From Shewanella marina JCM 15074 (GTDB lineage: Bacteria; Pseudomonadota; Gammaproteobacteria; Enterobacterales; Shewanellaceae): DNA of 54,624 nucleotides. Both the position numbers and the translations under genes were made by a program. The notes under the pieces are model-generated. The model was not told where the DNA came from, made no database searches, and worked only from the letters and a program-made list of their open reading frames with translations. Location: assembly GCF_000614975.1 (NCBI RefSeq), contig NZ_BALM01000029.1, positions 1 to 54,624 of the forward strand, given 5' to 3'. Numbering within the stretch: the stretch's first letter is position 1; each line of letters starts with the position of its first letter. Shown here piece by piece: positions 28,519 through 39,096 of the stretch.

Positions 28519-28556
28519 AAAAAGCCCAAGTCATTAATGTCTAAATGACTTGGGCA
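28519..28556 (-). terminator. Terminator of pckA
   Basis: On the minus strand GCCCAAGTCATT pairs with AATGACTTGGGC over 12 bases, then TTTTT. It lies just after the restored pckA stop at 28579 and so supports that end point. Confidence 0.88.
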
Positions 28557-28578
28557 TTATGATGTCGTTGTTTGCGAT

Positions 28579-30116
28579 TTATTCGTCGGCTTTAGGGCCT
28601 GCCTGCTTAATTGCATCACTGACGGTGTATTGTTTAAAATTAGCATTAAAAGAGGCGGCTAATTTGTTGGCATACTCGGTATAGGCTTGTTTATCTTCCA
28701 AGTGTTGATTGGGTTAAGTAACTGGCTATCAACACCTGTCACTGCGACTGGAATATCTAGATTTAGTCTGTCTAAATGTTCAGTTGCGACATCCTTAAGC
28801 TCACCACTTACTATGGCATCGACAATGGCGCGAGTGGTTGGAATATCAAATCGCTGACCGACACCATAAGGGCCACCAGTCCAGCCAGTATTCACTAGAT
28901 AAACTTGGCTGTTAAAGGTCGAGACGCGCTCCATTAATAATTCGGCATATACGCCTGCAGGACGCGGGAAGAAAGGAGCGCCAAAACAGGTTGAAAAGGT
29001 TGATTGAATCGCCGAGTCAGAGCCCATCTCTGTTGAGCCAACTTTGGCGGTATAACCGGATAAGAAATGATAAGCCGCTTGCTCTTTAGTGAGCTTAGCC
29101 ACTGGCGGCAACACTCCCGATACATCGCAGGTAAGAAATACGACAGCATGGGGTTCATTACCACGATTTTCTTTTATTCGAGCATGAATATGCTCTAACG
29201 GATATGCGGCGCGGCTGTTTTCAGTGAGTGACGAATCACTGTAAACCGGCACTTTTTTATGGTCTAAAGTCACATTCTCTAACACGCTACCAAAGCGAAT
29301 CGCATCCCAAATAACAGGTTCATTTTTTTGACTTAAATCGATACATTTAGCGTAGCAGCCGCCTTCAATGTTAAATACGCCACCTTTCGCCCAGCCATGT
29401 TCATCATCGCCAATTAATAACCGTTTAGGATCGGCTGAAAGGGTGGTTTTTCCGGTACCAGATAAGCCGAAAAACAGCGTTGTATCACCATCATGACCGA
29501 CATTAGCAGAGCAGTGCATGGGTAATACACCATGAGCAGGCAGTAAAAAGTTTTGTACTGAAAACATCGACTTTTTCATTTCCCCCGCATATTTAAGGCC
29601 TGCTAATAATACTTTGCGGTCTGCAAAGTTAATAATGACTACGGCATCGGAATGCGTGCCATCACGCTCTGGTTCACATACAAAACCTGGGGCATTGATA
29701 ATTTGCCAAACGGGTTTATCAGCACAATTGAATTGCTCAGGTTCGATAAATAAATTACGGGCAAAGAGTTGATGCCATGCGTATTCAGTGGTGACTTGTA
29801 AAGGTTGGTAATATTGAGGATCTGCGCCGACTTCGAGATCTGATATAAATGTGGTTTTATCGCTAAGATAATCGCTCACTCGTAGCCAAAGAGCATCGAA
29901 TTTATCTTGAGCAAAGGGTTTGTTGACTTTACCCCAATCAATCTCACTTTCAGTGTCAGCTTGTTTGACAATAAAGCGGTCATTAGGGGAGCGACCTGTT
30001 CGTTCGCCCGTGCAGGTGACGAGTGCACCATTAGCCGTAAGCTGGCCTTCGTTACGGATAAGTGCTTGCTCAACCAGTTCGGCTGAAGTGAGGTTGTGCA
30101 ACACAGTATGTGCCAT
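28579..30116 (-). pseudogene. pckA: Phosphoenolpyruvate carboxykinase (ATP), 3' end frameshifted
   Basis: A gluconeogenic enzyme that converts oxaloacetate and ATP to PEP. Family motifs are the substrate loop TGERTGRSPNDRFIV, the Walker A-like GLSGTGKTTLSADP and the metal-binding LIGDDEHGW. As read, the frame ends at 28659 with an unrelated tail after NTW. Restoring one G at about 28698 (TGGAAG to TGGGAAG) yields EDKQAYTEYANKLA and a stop at 28579, for about 512 residues, the normal length. I chose ATG 30116, with GGAG upstream. Nearly the whole protein is intact even without repair. Confidence 0.92.
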
Positions 30117-30227
30117 AGGTAAGGTCTCCACATCATCAAAGTCAGTATTTATAATCGATCTATTGTCGATTTAAGCGGCGTACAAAACATTGTAACGATT
30201 GTGTGATCTTTGTTAACTACGTGTCAA

Positions 30228-30255
30228 TAAAAAAGGGCGCTAAATGCGCCCTTAT
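30228..30255 (-). terminator. Terminator of the hslR-hslO operon
   Basis: On the minus strand AAGGGCGC pairs with GCGCCCTT around ATTTA and is followed by TTTT. Confidence 0.85.
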
Positions 30256-30297
30256 ATTGGGATAACTTATACTTATGGGCTATCAGCCTACAATCCG

Positions 30298-31158
30298 TTA
30301 TTGCGGTTTGCTGTCGCCAAAGGTGCCAGCATAAATTGCAGCAACATCGATAGCATCAAACATATATTTATTATTGCAATACTCGCAACCCATTTCTAAA
30401 TGGCCATCTTCTGCAATAATTGCTTCCACTTCTGCTTGATCGACTGTGCGGATAGCACTCGCACTACGCTCACGTGAACAAGTACATTTAAAGCTGACGG
30501 TAATTGGCTCAAATACGCGTACTTCTTCTTGGTGGTACAAGCGGTATAGTACGTCTTCTGCTGGAAGCTCAAATAGCTCTTCCGCTTTAATGGTTGCTGT
30601 CAGTTGGTTTAGATGATCAAACATATCGTTATTTTCATCTTCACTTGGTAGCACCTGTAATAACATACCAGCAGCTTGTTTGCCGTTAGCAAATAGATAG
30701 ATACCTGTTGGTAGCTGCTCTGATTGCATAAAGTATTCTTCTAGACATAATGCTAAGTTCGCTTTATCTAGTGCAACAATACCTTGATAACGCTCGCCTA
30801 CAGTAGGGGTTAGCGTAATGATCATATAACCTTTACCAAATAATTGGGCTAGGTCTGCATCATCTGCTAGTTCACCATTCCAGCGAGCAACACCGCGTAA
30901 TTCTTGTTGATCTGTACCATTAATTACGGCAACTGATACTGGGCCATCACCTTGTAATTGCACGCTAATATCGCCGCTAAATTTTAGCGTCGCAGTCAGT
31001 AATGATGTTGCTGCCATCATTTCACCTAATAAACGTTGTAATGCAACTGGATATTGGTGAGTTTCTAGAATCGCTTGATAACTTTGCTCTAGTTGTACGA
31101 TTTCGCCACGCACATCGGCGTTGTCAAATAGGTAGCGATATAAATTGTCTTTGCTCAT
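30298..31158 (-). CDS. hslO: Redox-regulated chaperone Hsp33
   Basis: A 286-residue cytoplasmic holdase that is activated by oxidation. The zinc-binding cysteines of the redox switch are seen as CTCSRE and CEYCNNKY near the C-terminus. The N-terminal domain (YRYLFDNADVRGEIVQL) is typical. It lies 14 bases after hslR on the same strand. In many gammaproteobacteria, as here, pckA follows. Confidence 0.94.
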   Translation of the reverse strand: MSKDNLYRYLFDNADVRGEIVQLEQSYQAILETHQYPVALQRLLGEMMAATSLLTATLKFSGDISVQLQGDGPVSVAVINGTDQQELRGVARWNGELADDADLAQLFGKGYMIITLTPTVGERYQGIVALDKANLALCLEEYFMQSEQLPTGIYLFANGKQAAGMLLQVLPSEDENNDMFDHLNQLTATIKAEELFELPAEDVLYRLYHQEEVRVFEPITVSFKCTCSRERSASAIRTVDQAEVEAIIAEDGHLEMGCEYCNNKYMFDAIDVAAIYAGTFGDSKPQ

Positions 31159-31172
31159 GGTTTTCTCACAAA

Positions 31173-31571
31173 TTAACTTTCTTTAAAGCGAATGATTTGC
31201 CGACGTTGTTTTTTGTCCGGTTTATGTGCAGGAGCAGGGTTGTTTAAGATATTTAATCTTCTCGCTTCTGCATTAGTTTCACGTTTTTGCAAACTGCTAG
31301 CGGTTTCCTCATAAAGGGTTTGTGCTATTGCAGCTGAAAAACGGTTCTCTAGTAATTTTACTACGATGACTTCTCTTTCGTCATATCCCTGACGTAATTT
31401 AATGGTGGCACCTAGTTCAACGTTTTTACTTGATTTCGCACGTTGGCCGTTATAGTGCACTTTACCACTGTTAATCATCTCTTTTGCGATAGCTCGGGTC
31501 TTATAAAATCGGGCTGCCCATAGCCATTTATCGAATCTGATTTGGGTGGGTTGATCGGTAGATTTTGCCAT
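31173..31571 (-). CDS. hslR: Ribosome-associated heat shock protein Hsp15
   Basis: A 132-residue RNA-binding protein that rescues stalled 50S subunits carrying peptidyl-tRNA. The S4 domain is at residues 11-75 (IRFDKWLWAARFYKTRAIAKEMI), and the C-terminus is highly basic. It forms an operon with hslO. Confidence 0.93.
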   Translation of the reverse strand: MAKSTDQPTQIRFDKWLWAARFYKTRAIAKEMINSGKVHYNGQRAKSSKNVELGATIKLRQGYDEREVIVVKLLENRFSAAIAQTLYEETASSLQKRETNAEARRLNILNNPAPAHKPDKKQRRQIIRFKES

Positions 31572-31844
31572 AGGTAAGCACTAACTAATTAATTTTAGGA
31601 AAATAAAATGTACCTAAGCTCACAAGCTGAGTATTTTCTGCTGAGTATATGAAGAAAATTCAATATTATAGCGCAAGCTTAATCATACTTTCAGGTTGCG
31701 TACGTTAACATAACGCCTGAATTTAAGCCAATAATCGGAATGTTATTAACTTGTTGATATTGATCGCTTGGGGTAGCATAAACCGTCGCAAGTAAATAAA
31801 AATTATGACAAGACTATCTTAATTAGTGTTGGTTAGATGGATAT
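31572..31844. other. Divergent intergenic region upstream of gspC
   Basis: These 273 bases hold the promoters of hslR and of the secretion operon. I see no clear operator. No gene is present. Confidence 0.4.
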
Positions 31845-32759
31845 ATGGACTTATTAGATAAAATTATTAGCACTACAGCGAAATTACCGCAGCAGCAATT
31901 AAGCAAATTGTGCTTTGTTGGTGCCGGGATTATAGCGCTCTATATGGTTGCTCAAATTAGTTGGCAGTTGGTCCCTGTATCTGAAGATAGTCAGCCATGG
32001 CGACCAATACCAATGGCAGCGTCAGATAAGGTATCAACGAATATTAGCCCGATTGAAAATCTCAATCTGTTTGGTCGTTATAACGACCAACCTGTCGCAG
32101 CTAAACCTGTTGTTGAGCCAGAACAAATTACCAATGCCCCAAAAACCTCACTGTCTATTCAGCTGGTGGGCGTAGTGGCATCGACTGCAGAGCAAAATGG
32201 CTTAGCTGTTATCGACTCTCGCGGTAATCAAAATACCTATAGTATCGGCGACAAAATTAAAGGGACTTCAGCTTCGTTGAAAGAGGTTTACGCCGATAGA
32301 ATTATTATCAGTAATGCTGGGCGTTATGAAACCTTAATGCTTGATGGTATGAAGTACGAAGCTCAAACCAGCGCTAATAGCCAGTTACAACAAGCTAAAG
32401 CCAATAAGCCACAACGGATTGACCAACGTAATAATAAGCAAGTGGCGGCGGAGCTAAAGCAATCGCGTGATGAATTGTTGGCAGATCCAAGCAAAATTAC
32501 CGATTACTTATCAATTTCACCTGTTCGACGTGATGGTCAAGTGGCTGGATATCGGCTAAATCCGGGTAAGGATAGAAAACTCTTTGCACAAGCAGGACTA
32601 AAAGCGAATGATTTAGTGAAGAGTATCAATGGTTATGATTTAACTAATAATGCTGAGGCTATCGCATTGATGGCTGAACTACCTACTTTAACTGACGCCT
32701 CATTAATGATTGAGCGTGATGGTCAGTTAGTTGAAATTATGTTTAGTTTGCCGCAATAG
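31845..32759 (+). CDS. gspC: Type II secretion protein GspC
   Basis: A 304-residue bitopic inner-membrane protein that links the inner-membrane platform to the secretin. The single transmembrane helix is at about residues 22-42. The homology region (LFGRYND, then LSIQLVGVVAS and YSIGDKIKGT) is typical. A C-terminal PDZ domain is at about 215-304 (LNPGKDRKLFAQAGLKANDL). First gene of the gspC-N operon. Confidence 0.93.
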   Translation: MDLLDKIISTTAKLPQQQLSKLCFVGAGIIALYMVAQISWQLVPVSEDSQPWRPIPMAASDKVSTNISPIENLNLFGRYNDQPVAAKPVVEPEQITNAPKTSLSIQLVGVVASTAEQNGLAVIDSRGNQNTYSIGDKIKGTSASLKEVYADRIIISNAGRYETLMLDGMKYEAQTSANSQLQQAKANKPQRIDQRNNKQVAAELKQSRDELLADPSKITDYLSISPVRRDGQVAGYRLNPGKDRKLFAQAGLKANDLVKSINGYDLTNNAEAIALMAELPTLTDASLMIERDGQLVEIMFSLPQ

Positions 32760-32782
32760 TTCGGGCACTAGGGGATCGTTAC

Positions 32783-34885
32783 ATGAAAAACAAAAGTTTT
32801 CGCCAAAAGCTCATTGCTGGGATTGTAGTAGGCGCAGCCTTACTCTCTTCGCCTGCAGCTTGGTCAAAACAGGAATATGCCGCTAATTTTAAAGGCACAG
32901 ATATTCAAGAATTTATCAATATTGTTGGCAAAAACTTAGATAAGACCATCATTGTTGATCCAACTGTGCGCGGCAAGATTAATGTGCGCAGCTACGACCT
33001 ATTAAGTGATGAGCAATACTATCAATTTTTCCTCAATACGCTGCAAGTATATGGTTATGCCGTTGTTGAGATGGAAAATAACATCTTAAAAGTCATTAAA
33101 GATAAAGATGCAAAAACTTCTGCAATTCGTGTTGCAGATGACGATACGCCAGGTGCCGGCGATGAGATGGTGACACGTATTGTTGCATTGTATAACACGG
33201 AAGCTAAACAGCTAGCACCGCTATTACGACAGTTAAATGATAATGCTGGCGGCGGTAACGTAGTTAACTATGATCCATCAAATGTGATGATGATTACCGG
33301 TCGCGCTGCAGTCGTGAATAAGCTGGTTGATATTGTACGCCGTGTTGATAAGCAAGGTGATACTGAAGTGCAAGTCGTGCCTTTACAGTTTGCCTCTGCG
33401 GGTGAAATTGTGCGTATTATCGATACCCTTTACCGCGCCCAAGGTAGTCAAGCGCAGTTCTCTGGTCCAACGCCAAAAGTGGTTGCTGATGAGCGTACTA
33501 ACGCAGTGGTGGTGAGTGGCGATCAAAAAAATCGCGATCGCGTAGTGAAGTTAATTCGAAAACTGGATGCTGAACAAGCAAGCTCAGGCAATACCAAAGT
33601 ACGTTACTTACATTATGCAAAAGCTGAAGATTTAGTTGAAGTATTAACAGGTTTCTCTAAAAAGCTTGAAGGTGAGCAAGGCGGTAAGTCAACCAATAGT
33701 CGACGCAATGAAATTACCATTATGGCGCACAATGAAACTAATGCCTTGGTGATCAATGCAGACCCTGAGCAGATGCGTACCATAGAGAGCGTCATTAACC
33801 AGTTGGATATTCGCCGTGCCCAAGTCTTGGTTGAAGCGATTATTGTCGAAGTGGCTGAAGGCGATGATGTCGGCTTTGGTGTGCAATGGGCAACAACCGC
33901 AGGTGGTGGTACTCAGTTTAATAACTTAGGCCCAACCATTGGTGAGATTGGTGCGGGTATTTGGGCTGCTCAAGGTGAAGAAGGTACGACCGTTACGACA
34001 GAGAATGGTACTACTGTGAATCCTGATACACGTGGTGACATCAGCATCTTGGCACAGGCATTAGGCAAAGTGAACGGCATGGCATGGGGTATCGCCATGG
34101 GGGATTTTGGTGCCTTAGTGCAAGCGGTATCGAGTGATACCAAATCTAACGTATTAGCAACACCATCGATTACGACTCTTGATAACCAAGAAGCCTCATT
34201 CATTGTCGGTGATGAAGTACCGGTATTAACTGGCGCGCAAAATTCAAGTAATGGCAACAGTAACCCATTTCAAACGGTAGAGCGTAAAGAAGTTGGGGTT
34301 AAGTTGAAGGTGATCCCACAAGTTAACGAAGGTAACGCGGTTAAGTTAGTGATTGAACAAGAAGTCTCAGGCATTAATGGTAAAACCGGTGTCGATGTGA
34401 CTTTTGCTACTCGCCGTTTAACCACGACTGTGATGGCTGATTCAGGTCAAATCGTGGTGCTTGGGGGATTAATTAATGAAGAAGTACAAGAGAGCGTACA
34501 AAAAGTGCCATTCTTGGGCGATATCCCATTAATTGGCCATCTGTTTAAGTCATCTTCAAGTGGTAAGAAAAAGAAGAACTTAATGGTCTTTATTAAGCCT
34601 ACTATTATTCGTGATGGTTCAACCATGCAAGGTATTGCTGGCCGCAAGTATAACTACTTTAGAGCATTGCAGTTAGAGCAAGAGGAGCGCGGTGTTAACT
34701 TGATGCCAAATACCGATGTGCCTGTTTTACCTGAGTGGGATCAAAGTGAACATTTATCGCCAGAAGTGAATGAGATTATTGAGCGTTATAAGCAAGGTAA
34801 AGGGTTAGAGATGAAGATGCGTGAAACAGATTCAACGCTGAAAACTATTTCTGACAGCAAGGCTGACGATCAAGCTAAGAAGTGA
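32783..34885 (+). CDS. gspD: Type II secretion secretin GspD
   Basis: A 700-residue outer-membrane secretin with a signal peptide (to about residue 28). N0-N3 domains come first (KGTDIQEFINIVGKNL at the start), followed by the beta-barrel secretin core with VPVLTG and the signature VVLGGLINEEVQESVQKVPFLGDIPLIGHLF. It starts 23 bases after gspC. The C-terminal tail is hydrophilic. No gspS pilotin is seen nearby. Confidence 0.95.
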   Translation: MKNKSFRQKLIAGIVVGAALLSSPAAWSKQEYAANFKGTDIQEFINIVGKNLDKTIIVDPTVRGKINVRSYDLLSDEQYYQFFLNTLQVYGYAVVEMENNILKVIKDKDAKTSAIRVADDDTPGAGDEMVTRIVALYNTEAKQLAPLLRQLNDNAGGGNVVNYDPSNVMMITGRAAVVNKLVDIVRRVDKQGDTEVQVVPLQFASAGEIVRIIDTLYRAQGSQAQFSGPTPKVVADERTNAVVVSGDQKNRDRVVKLIRKLDAEQASSGNTKVRYLHYAKAEDLVEVLTGFSKKLEGEQGGKSTNSRRNEITIMAHNETNALVINADPEQMRTIESVINQLDIRRAQVLVEAIIVEVAEGDDVGFGVQWATTAGGGTQFNNLGPTIGEIGAGIWAAQGEEGTTVTTENGTTVNPDTRGDISILAQALGKVNGMAWGIAMGDFGALVQAVSSDTKSNVLATPSITTLDNQEASFIVGDEVPVLTGAQNSSNGNSNPFQTVERKEVGVKLKVIPQVNEGNAVKLVIEQEVSGINGKTGVDVTFATRRLTTTVMADSGQIVVLGGLINEEVQESVQKVPFLGDIPLIGHLFKSSSSGKKKKNLMVFIKPTIIRDGSTMQGIAGRKYNYFRALQLEQEERGVNLMPNTDVPVLPEWDQSEHLSPEVNEIIERYKQGKGLEMKMRETDSTLKTISDSKADDQAKK

Positions 34886-34886
34886 T

Positions 34887-36464
34887 ATGCCAATGACTGA
34901 CCAAGCATTAACTGCCAGCGATGAACTGGCACAAGTATCAGCCGAGTTAGCCCAGCCAATAGAGGCCGAGTTAGATGAGGTGTTTCACTCTGATAGTCGT
35001 GAGCGTTTGCCATTTGCTTTCGCTCATCGTTATAGCGTGGCATTAACGCAAGGTGAGCAAGGATTACGTTTACTCTATACCAATAGCACGCCTGCTGCGG
35101 CAATGTTAGAAGCTCGCCGATACTGTGGGTTAAAACCACTGACGCTGCAATTGTGTGAGCTGGCCGAGTTTGAGGCGCAATTAACAGCCGTTTACCAAGC
35201 AAACTCTTCTCAAGCGCAGCAGCTAATGGAAGACATTGGTAATGAGATGGATCTGTTTACCTTGGCGGAAGAGTTGCCGCAAACAGAAGATCTACTCGAA
35301 GGTGATGATGATGCGCCAATTATTAAATTAATTAACGCATTACTGTCCGAGGCGATTAAAGAAGAAGCTTCTGATATTCATATCGAAACCTATGAAAAGC
35401 AGCTGGTGGTACGTTTCCGTGTGGATGGGGTGCTGAAAGAAGTACTGAAGCCTAACCGTAAGCTGTCGTCACTATTAGTGTCGCGTATTAAAGTTATGGC
35501 GCGCTTAGACATTGCTGAAAAACGGGTACCACAAGATGGTCGTATTTCATTGCGTATTGGTGGCCGCGCAGTAGATGTGCGTGTGTCTACGATGCCATCA
35601 AGTCATGGTGAGCGTGTGGTACTGCGTTTATTGGATAAGAATGCCGGTAATCTGGATCTTGCGCAATTAGGTATGACGCCACGTATTCGCGAACAGTTTG
35701 ATGCCTTAATTCGTAAGCCTCACGGTATTATTTTGGTGACCGGTCCAACGGGCTCGGGTAAAAGTACCACCTTGTACGCGGGCTTAACCGAAATTAATAG
35801 CAAAGATACCAATATTCTGACGGTAGAAGATCCAATCGAATATGAGTTAGAAGGTATTGGTCAAACTCAAGTTAACAATAAGGTTGATATGACCTTTGCC
35901 CGTGGTTTGCGAGCTATTTTACGTCAAGACCCCGATGTAGTGATGATTGGTGAAATCCGTGACTTAGAGACTGCACAAATTGCAGTACAAGCATCGTTAA
36001 CCGGTCACTTAGTGATATCGACGCTACACACCAATACGGCATCGGGAGCCATTACCCGTTTGCAAGATATGGGGGTTGAGCCTTTCTTGGTTTCTTCCAG
36101 TTTATTGGGTGTGTTAGCGCAGCGCTTAATCCGTACTTTGTGTAAGGATTGTAAAGAGCAACATATTCCTGATGAGCGTGAACGTGAACTATTAGGTATG
36201 AGCGCTGATGATACCCGAGTGATTTATCGCGCTAAAGGTTGTAAAGCTTGTGGCCATAATGGCTATCGTGGACGTACTGGTATTCATGAGTTATTGCTGG
36301 TGGATGATAATGTGCGTGAACTTATCCATGCAGGTAAAGGCGAATTATCGATAGAGCGTTATATTCGCTCGCACATACCAAGTATTCGTCATGATGGTAT
36401 GAGTAAAGTGTTATCAGGCATGACAACCCTTGAAGAAGTGCTACGTGTGACCAGAGAGGAATAA
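34887..36464 (+). CDS. gspE: Type II secretion ATPase GspE
   Basis: A 525-residue cytoplasmic ATPase that powers pseudopilus assembly. Walker A is GPTGSGKST, with an Asp box (TVEDPIEYEL), a Walker B region (IGEIRDLETA), a His box (HLVISTLHTN) and a four-cysteine zinc site (CKDC and CKAC). It begins one base after the gspD stop. The N-terminal domain that binds GspL is present. Confidence 0.95.
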   Translation: MPMTDQALTASDELAQVSAELAQPIEAELDEVFHSDSRERLPFAFAHRYSVALTQGEQGLRLLYTNSTPAAAMLEARRYCGLKPLTLQLCELAEFEAQLTAVYQANSSQAQQLMEDIGNEMDLFTLAEELPQTEDLLEGDDDAPIIKLINALLSEAIKEEASDIHIETYEKQLVVRFRVDGVLKEVLKPNRKLSSLLVSRIKVMARLDIAEKRVPQDGRISLRIGGRAVDVRVSTMPSSHGERVVLRLLDKNAGNLDLAQLGMTPRIREQFDALIRKPHGIILVTGPTGSGKSTTLYAGLTEINSKDTNILTVEDPIEYELEGIGQTQVNNKVDMTFARGLRAILRQDPDVVMIGEIRDLETAQIAVQASLTGHLVISTLHTNTASGAITRLQDMGVEPFLVSSSLLGVLAQRLIRTLCKDCKEQHIPDERERELLGMSADDTRVIYRAKGCKACGHNGYRGRTGIHELLLVDDNVRELIHAGKGELSIERYIRSHIPSIRHDGMSKVLSGMTTLEEVLRVTREE

Positions 36465-36466
36465 TC

Positions 36467-37689
36467 ATGGCTGCATTTGATTACAAAGCACTTAATGGTC
36501 AAGGTAAACAGGTTAAAGGTGTAATTGAAGCGGACAGCGCTCGTCATGCTCGAAGCTTATTGCGCGATCAACGTTTGATGCCATTAGAGATAGAGGCTGT
36601 TGTTTCTAAAACCAGTAATCAAGCAAGTAGCGGTTTTTCACTGTTTAAACCTAAAGTATCAGTCGCTGAATTAGCACTGATTACCCGACAAATTGCGACC
36701 CTGGTGGCAGCTGGCTTACCCGTTGAAGAAGCCTTAAAAGCGGTAGGGCAGCAATGTGAAAAGGCTAAACTTGCCAGTATGATCATGGCAGTGCGCTCAA
36801 GAGTGGTTGAAGGTTATTCTCTGGCTGATTCTATGGCCGAATTTCCGCAGGTTTTTGATGAGTTATACCGTGCTATGGTGGCATCGGGCGAAAAGTCTGG
36901 CCACCTTGAAGTGGTACTGAATCGATTAGCCGACTATACCGAGCGCCGTCAGCAGTTGAAGAGTAAATTAACCCAAGCGATGATTTATCCCATTACCTTA
37001 ACGATTGTGGCTATTGCCGTAGTTGCTATTTTATTAGCGGCAGTGGTACCACAAGTGGTTGGGCAATTTGAGCATATGGGGCAGCAGCTACCCGCGACGA
37101 CTCAGTTTTTGATTGCGGCATCTGATTTTGTCAAAGATTACGGTTTAATCGTGTTAGCTGTGATAGTGCTAGCAATTGTGGCGTTTAATCGCTTATTGAT
37201 TAAGCCTCAATTCAAGATGAAATGGCATACTATCGTGCTAGATTTGCCTGTAATTGGTAAAGTCAGTAAAGGGTTAAATACGGCTCGTTTTGCCAGAACA
37301 TTAAGTATTTTGACGGCAAGCTCAGTACCATTATTAGATGGTATGCGGATTGCGAGTGAAGTGTTATTAAATGTGAAAGTGCGTGCGGCAGTAGAAGATG
37401 CTACTGCGAGAGTGCGTGAAGGAACAAGTTTAGGCGCAGCTTGACGAACACTAAGCTGTTCCCACCAATGATGCTTTATATGATTACATCAGGTGAGAAA
37501 AGTGGTCAGCTTGAAAATATGTTAGAACGCGCGGCAGATAACCAAGATAGAGAGTTTGAGTCCAATGTCACTATCGCCTTAGGGGTATTTGAACCTATGC
37601 TGGTGGTGACAATGGCAAGTATCGTGCTATTCATTGTACTTGCTATCTTACAGCCTATTTTACAATTAAATAATATGATCAGCGGCTAG
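36467..37689 (+). pseudogene. gspF: Type II secretion platform protein GspF, frame interrupted
   Basis: A polytopic inner-membrane platform protein with two GspF repeats and three hydrophobic segments. The open frame ends at 37444 within EGTSLGAA and resumes at 37441 in another frame with TNTKLFPPMMLYMI. Adding one T near 37441 (GCTTGACG to GCTTTGACG) joins them as GAALTNTKLFPP, for about 407 residues, the usual size. It starts 2 bases after gspE. The break is probably a sequencing error, since the rest of the operon is intact. Confidence 0.93.
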
Positions 37690-37723
37690 CACTACGTTAG
37701 CTTGTACTGTGGAGGAATAATAA

Positions 37724-38158
37724 ATGCAATCGAGTCAAAAGCAGCGTGGCTTTACCCTATTAGAAGTTATGGTGGTCATTGTGATCCTAGGCATTTTAGC
37801 TTCTATCGTTGTCCCGAATTTAATGGGTAATAAAGATAAAGCCGATCAACAAAAAGCGGTATCAGATATTGTTGCTTTAGAAAGTGCGCTCGACATGTAT
37901 CGTTTAGATAACAGTGTTTATCCAACGACAGAGCAAGGTCTTGATGCATTAGTGCAAAAGCCATCTATTTCTCCAGAGCCTCGTAACTACCGTGAAGATG
38001 GTTATATTAAGCGTCTACCTAATGATCCTTGGGGTGATGCCTATTTATTACTAAGCCCAGGTGAAAACGGTAAGCTTGATATCTTTAGTGCAGGTCCAGA
38101 TCGTCAACCGGGTACAGATGATGATATCGGTAACTGGAACTTACAAGATTATCAGTAA
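37724..38158 (+). CDS. gspG: Major pseudopilin GspG
   Basis: A 144-residue major pseudopilin. The prepilin site RGFTLLEVMVVIVILGILAS includes Glu5. The calcium-binding C-terminal region (PGTDDDIGNW) is conserved. GGAGG lies upstream. Cleavage needs a GspO/PilD peptidase that is not in this window. Confidence 0.95.
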   Translation: MQSSQKQRGFTLLEVMVVIVILGILASIVVPNLMGNKDKADQQKAVSDIVALESALDMYRLDNSVYPTTEQGLDALVQKPSISPEPRNYREDGYIKRLPNDPWGDAYLLLSPGENGKLDIFSAGPDRQPGTDDDIGNWNLQDYQ

Positions 38159-38159
38159 T

Positions 38160-38741
38160 ATGAAAAAAGCATCAGCAGGTTTCACTTTACTTGAGGTGAT
38201 GCTAGTAGTTTTGCTTATGGGAGTGGCAGCAACAGCTGTCACTTTCACTATGGGTGATAGTGGCCCAAAGCAAACTTTAACTAAAGCGGCAGAGCAATTT
38301 ATTGCATCGGTTGATTTAGTGTTAGATGAAACGGTATTAAGCGGTCAATTTTTAGGGGTGGTAGTTGATGAAGACAAATACCAATTTGTGATTTATCAAG
38401 ATGAGAAGTGGCAACCTTTACAAGATGATCGTTTGTTAAGTTCAAGGCAAATGAAGCCTGAAATAAGTTTGAGCTTGGTACTAGAAGGACTGCCGTTAGT
38501 CCAAGAAGACGAAGAAGATGAGTCATTTTTTGATGAACCATTTGAAGAAGCCGATGTTGGGCTTGAGTCAGCCAATAAGAAACCCATTGAGCCACAAATT
38601 TTATTATTCCCAAGTGGTGAAATGAGCAGTTTTGATTTGGCTTTTATCTACAAGAGTAAAGATGGCCAAGAGTTACAGTTAAATGTGATTGGTGATGCAT
38701 TAGGGCGACTTTCATTGGGAGATGACAATGAAACACGTTAA
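38160..38741 (+). CDS. gspH: Minor pseudopilin GspH
   Basis: A 193-residue minor pseudopilin with the prepilin site AGFTLLEVMLVVLLMG. ATG 38160 begins one base after the gspG stop; a longer frame into gspG was rejected. A strongly acidic stretch near residues 118-137 (VQEDEEDESFFDEPFEEAD) is unusual and probably a surface loop. Confidence 0.92.
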   Translation: MKKASAGFTLLEVMLVVLLMGVAATAVTFTMGDSGPKQTLTKAAEQFIASVDLVLDETVLSGQFLGVVVDEDKYQFVIYQDEKWQPLQDDRLLSSRQMKPEISLSLVLEGLPLVQEDEEDESFFDEPFEEADVGLESANKKPIEPQILLFPSGEMSSFDLAFIYKSKDGQELQLNVIGDALGRLSLGDDNETR

Positions 38742-39096
38742 AGGCATGACTTTATTAGAAGTGATGGTCGCATTAGCCGTATTTGCCATTGCTGCGGTAG
38801 CTGTGGTGAACAGTATTGGTGCTCAAGTGGCGAACTTACCTATTTTAGAAGAGCGCACGTTAGCCCAGTGGGTTGCCGATAATCAGATGGTGGATGCCAG
38901 ATTAGAACAAGACTTTCCTGCCATCGGTAAAAAAGATGGCCAGACGGAATTAGCGGGTAAAGAGTGGTATTGGCGTAAACAAGTGATAAAAACCACAGAT
39001 GAACAGTTTCGAATGATCCAAATTACGGTCAGTGATGATCAGCGTTTTAAGCGTGTATTAGCTCAGGTCAATAGTTATGTGGTTAACCAAGATTAA
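38728..39096 (+). CDS. gspI: Minor pseudopilin GspI
   Basis: A 122-residue minor pseudopilin with the prepilin site KGMTLLEVMVALAVFAIAA. I chose ATG 38728, with GGGAG 6 bases upstream; ATG 38722 is also in frame. It overlaps the end of gspH. It forms the tip complex with GspJ and GspK. Confidence 0.92.
   Translation: MKHVKGMTLLEVMVALAVFAIAAVAVVNSIGAQVANLPILEERTLAQWVADNQMVDARLEQDFPAIGKKDGQTELAGKEWYWRKQVIKTTDEQFRMIQITVSDDQRFKRVLAQVNSYVVNQD

Noticed and set aside
28934..29164. Minus-strand and plus-strand open frames inside pckA
   Set aside because: They lie wholly within the coding frame of pckA and show no family similarity.
30202..30217. CRP-like site TGTGATCTTTGTTAAC upstream of pckA
   Set aside because: Only the first half matches; the second half differs from TCACA at most positions.
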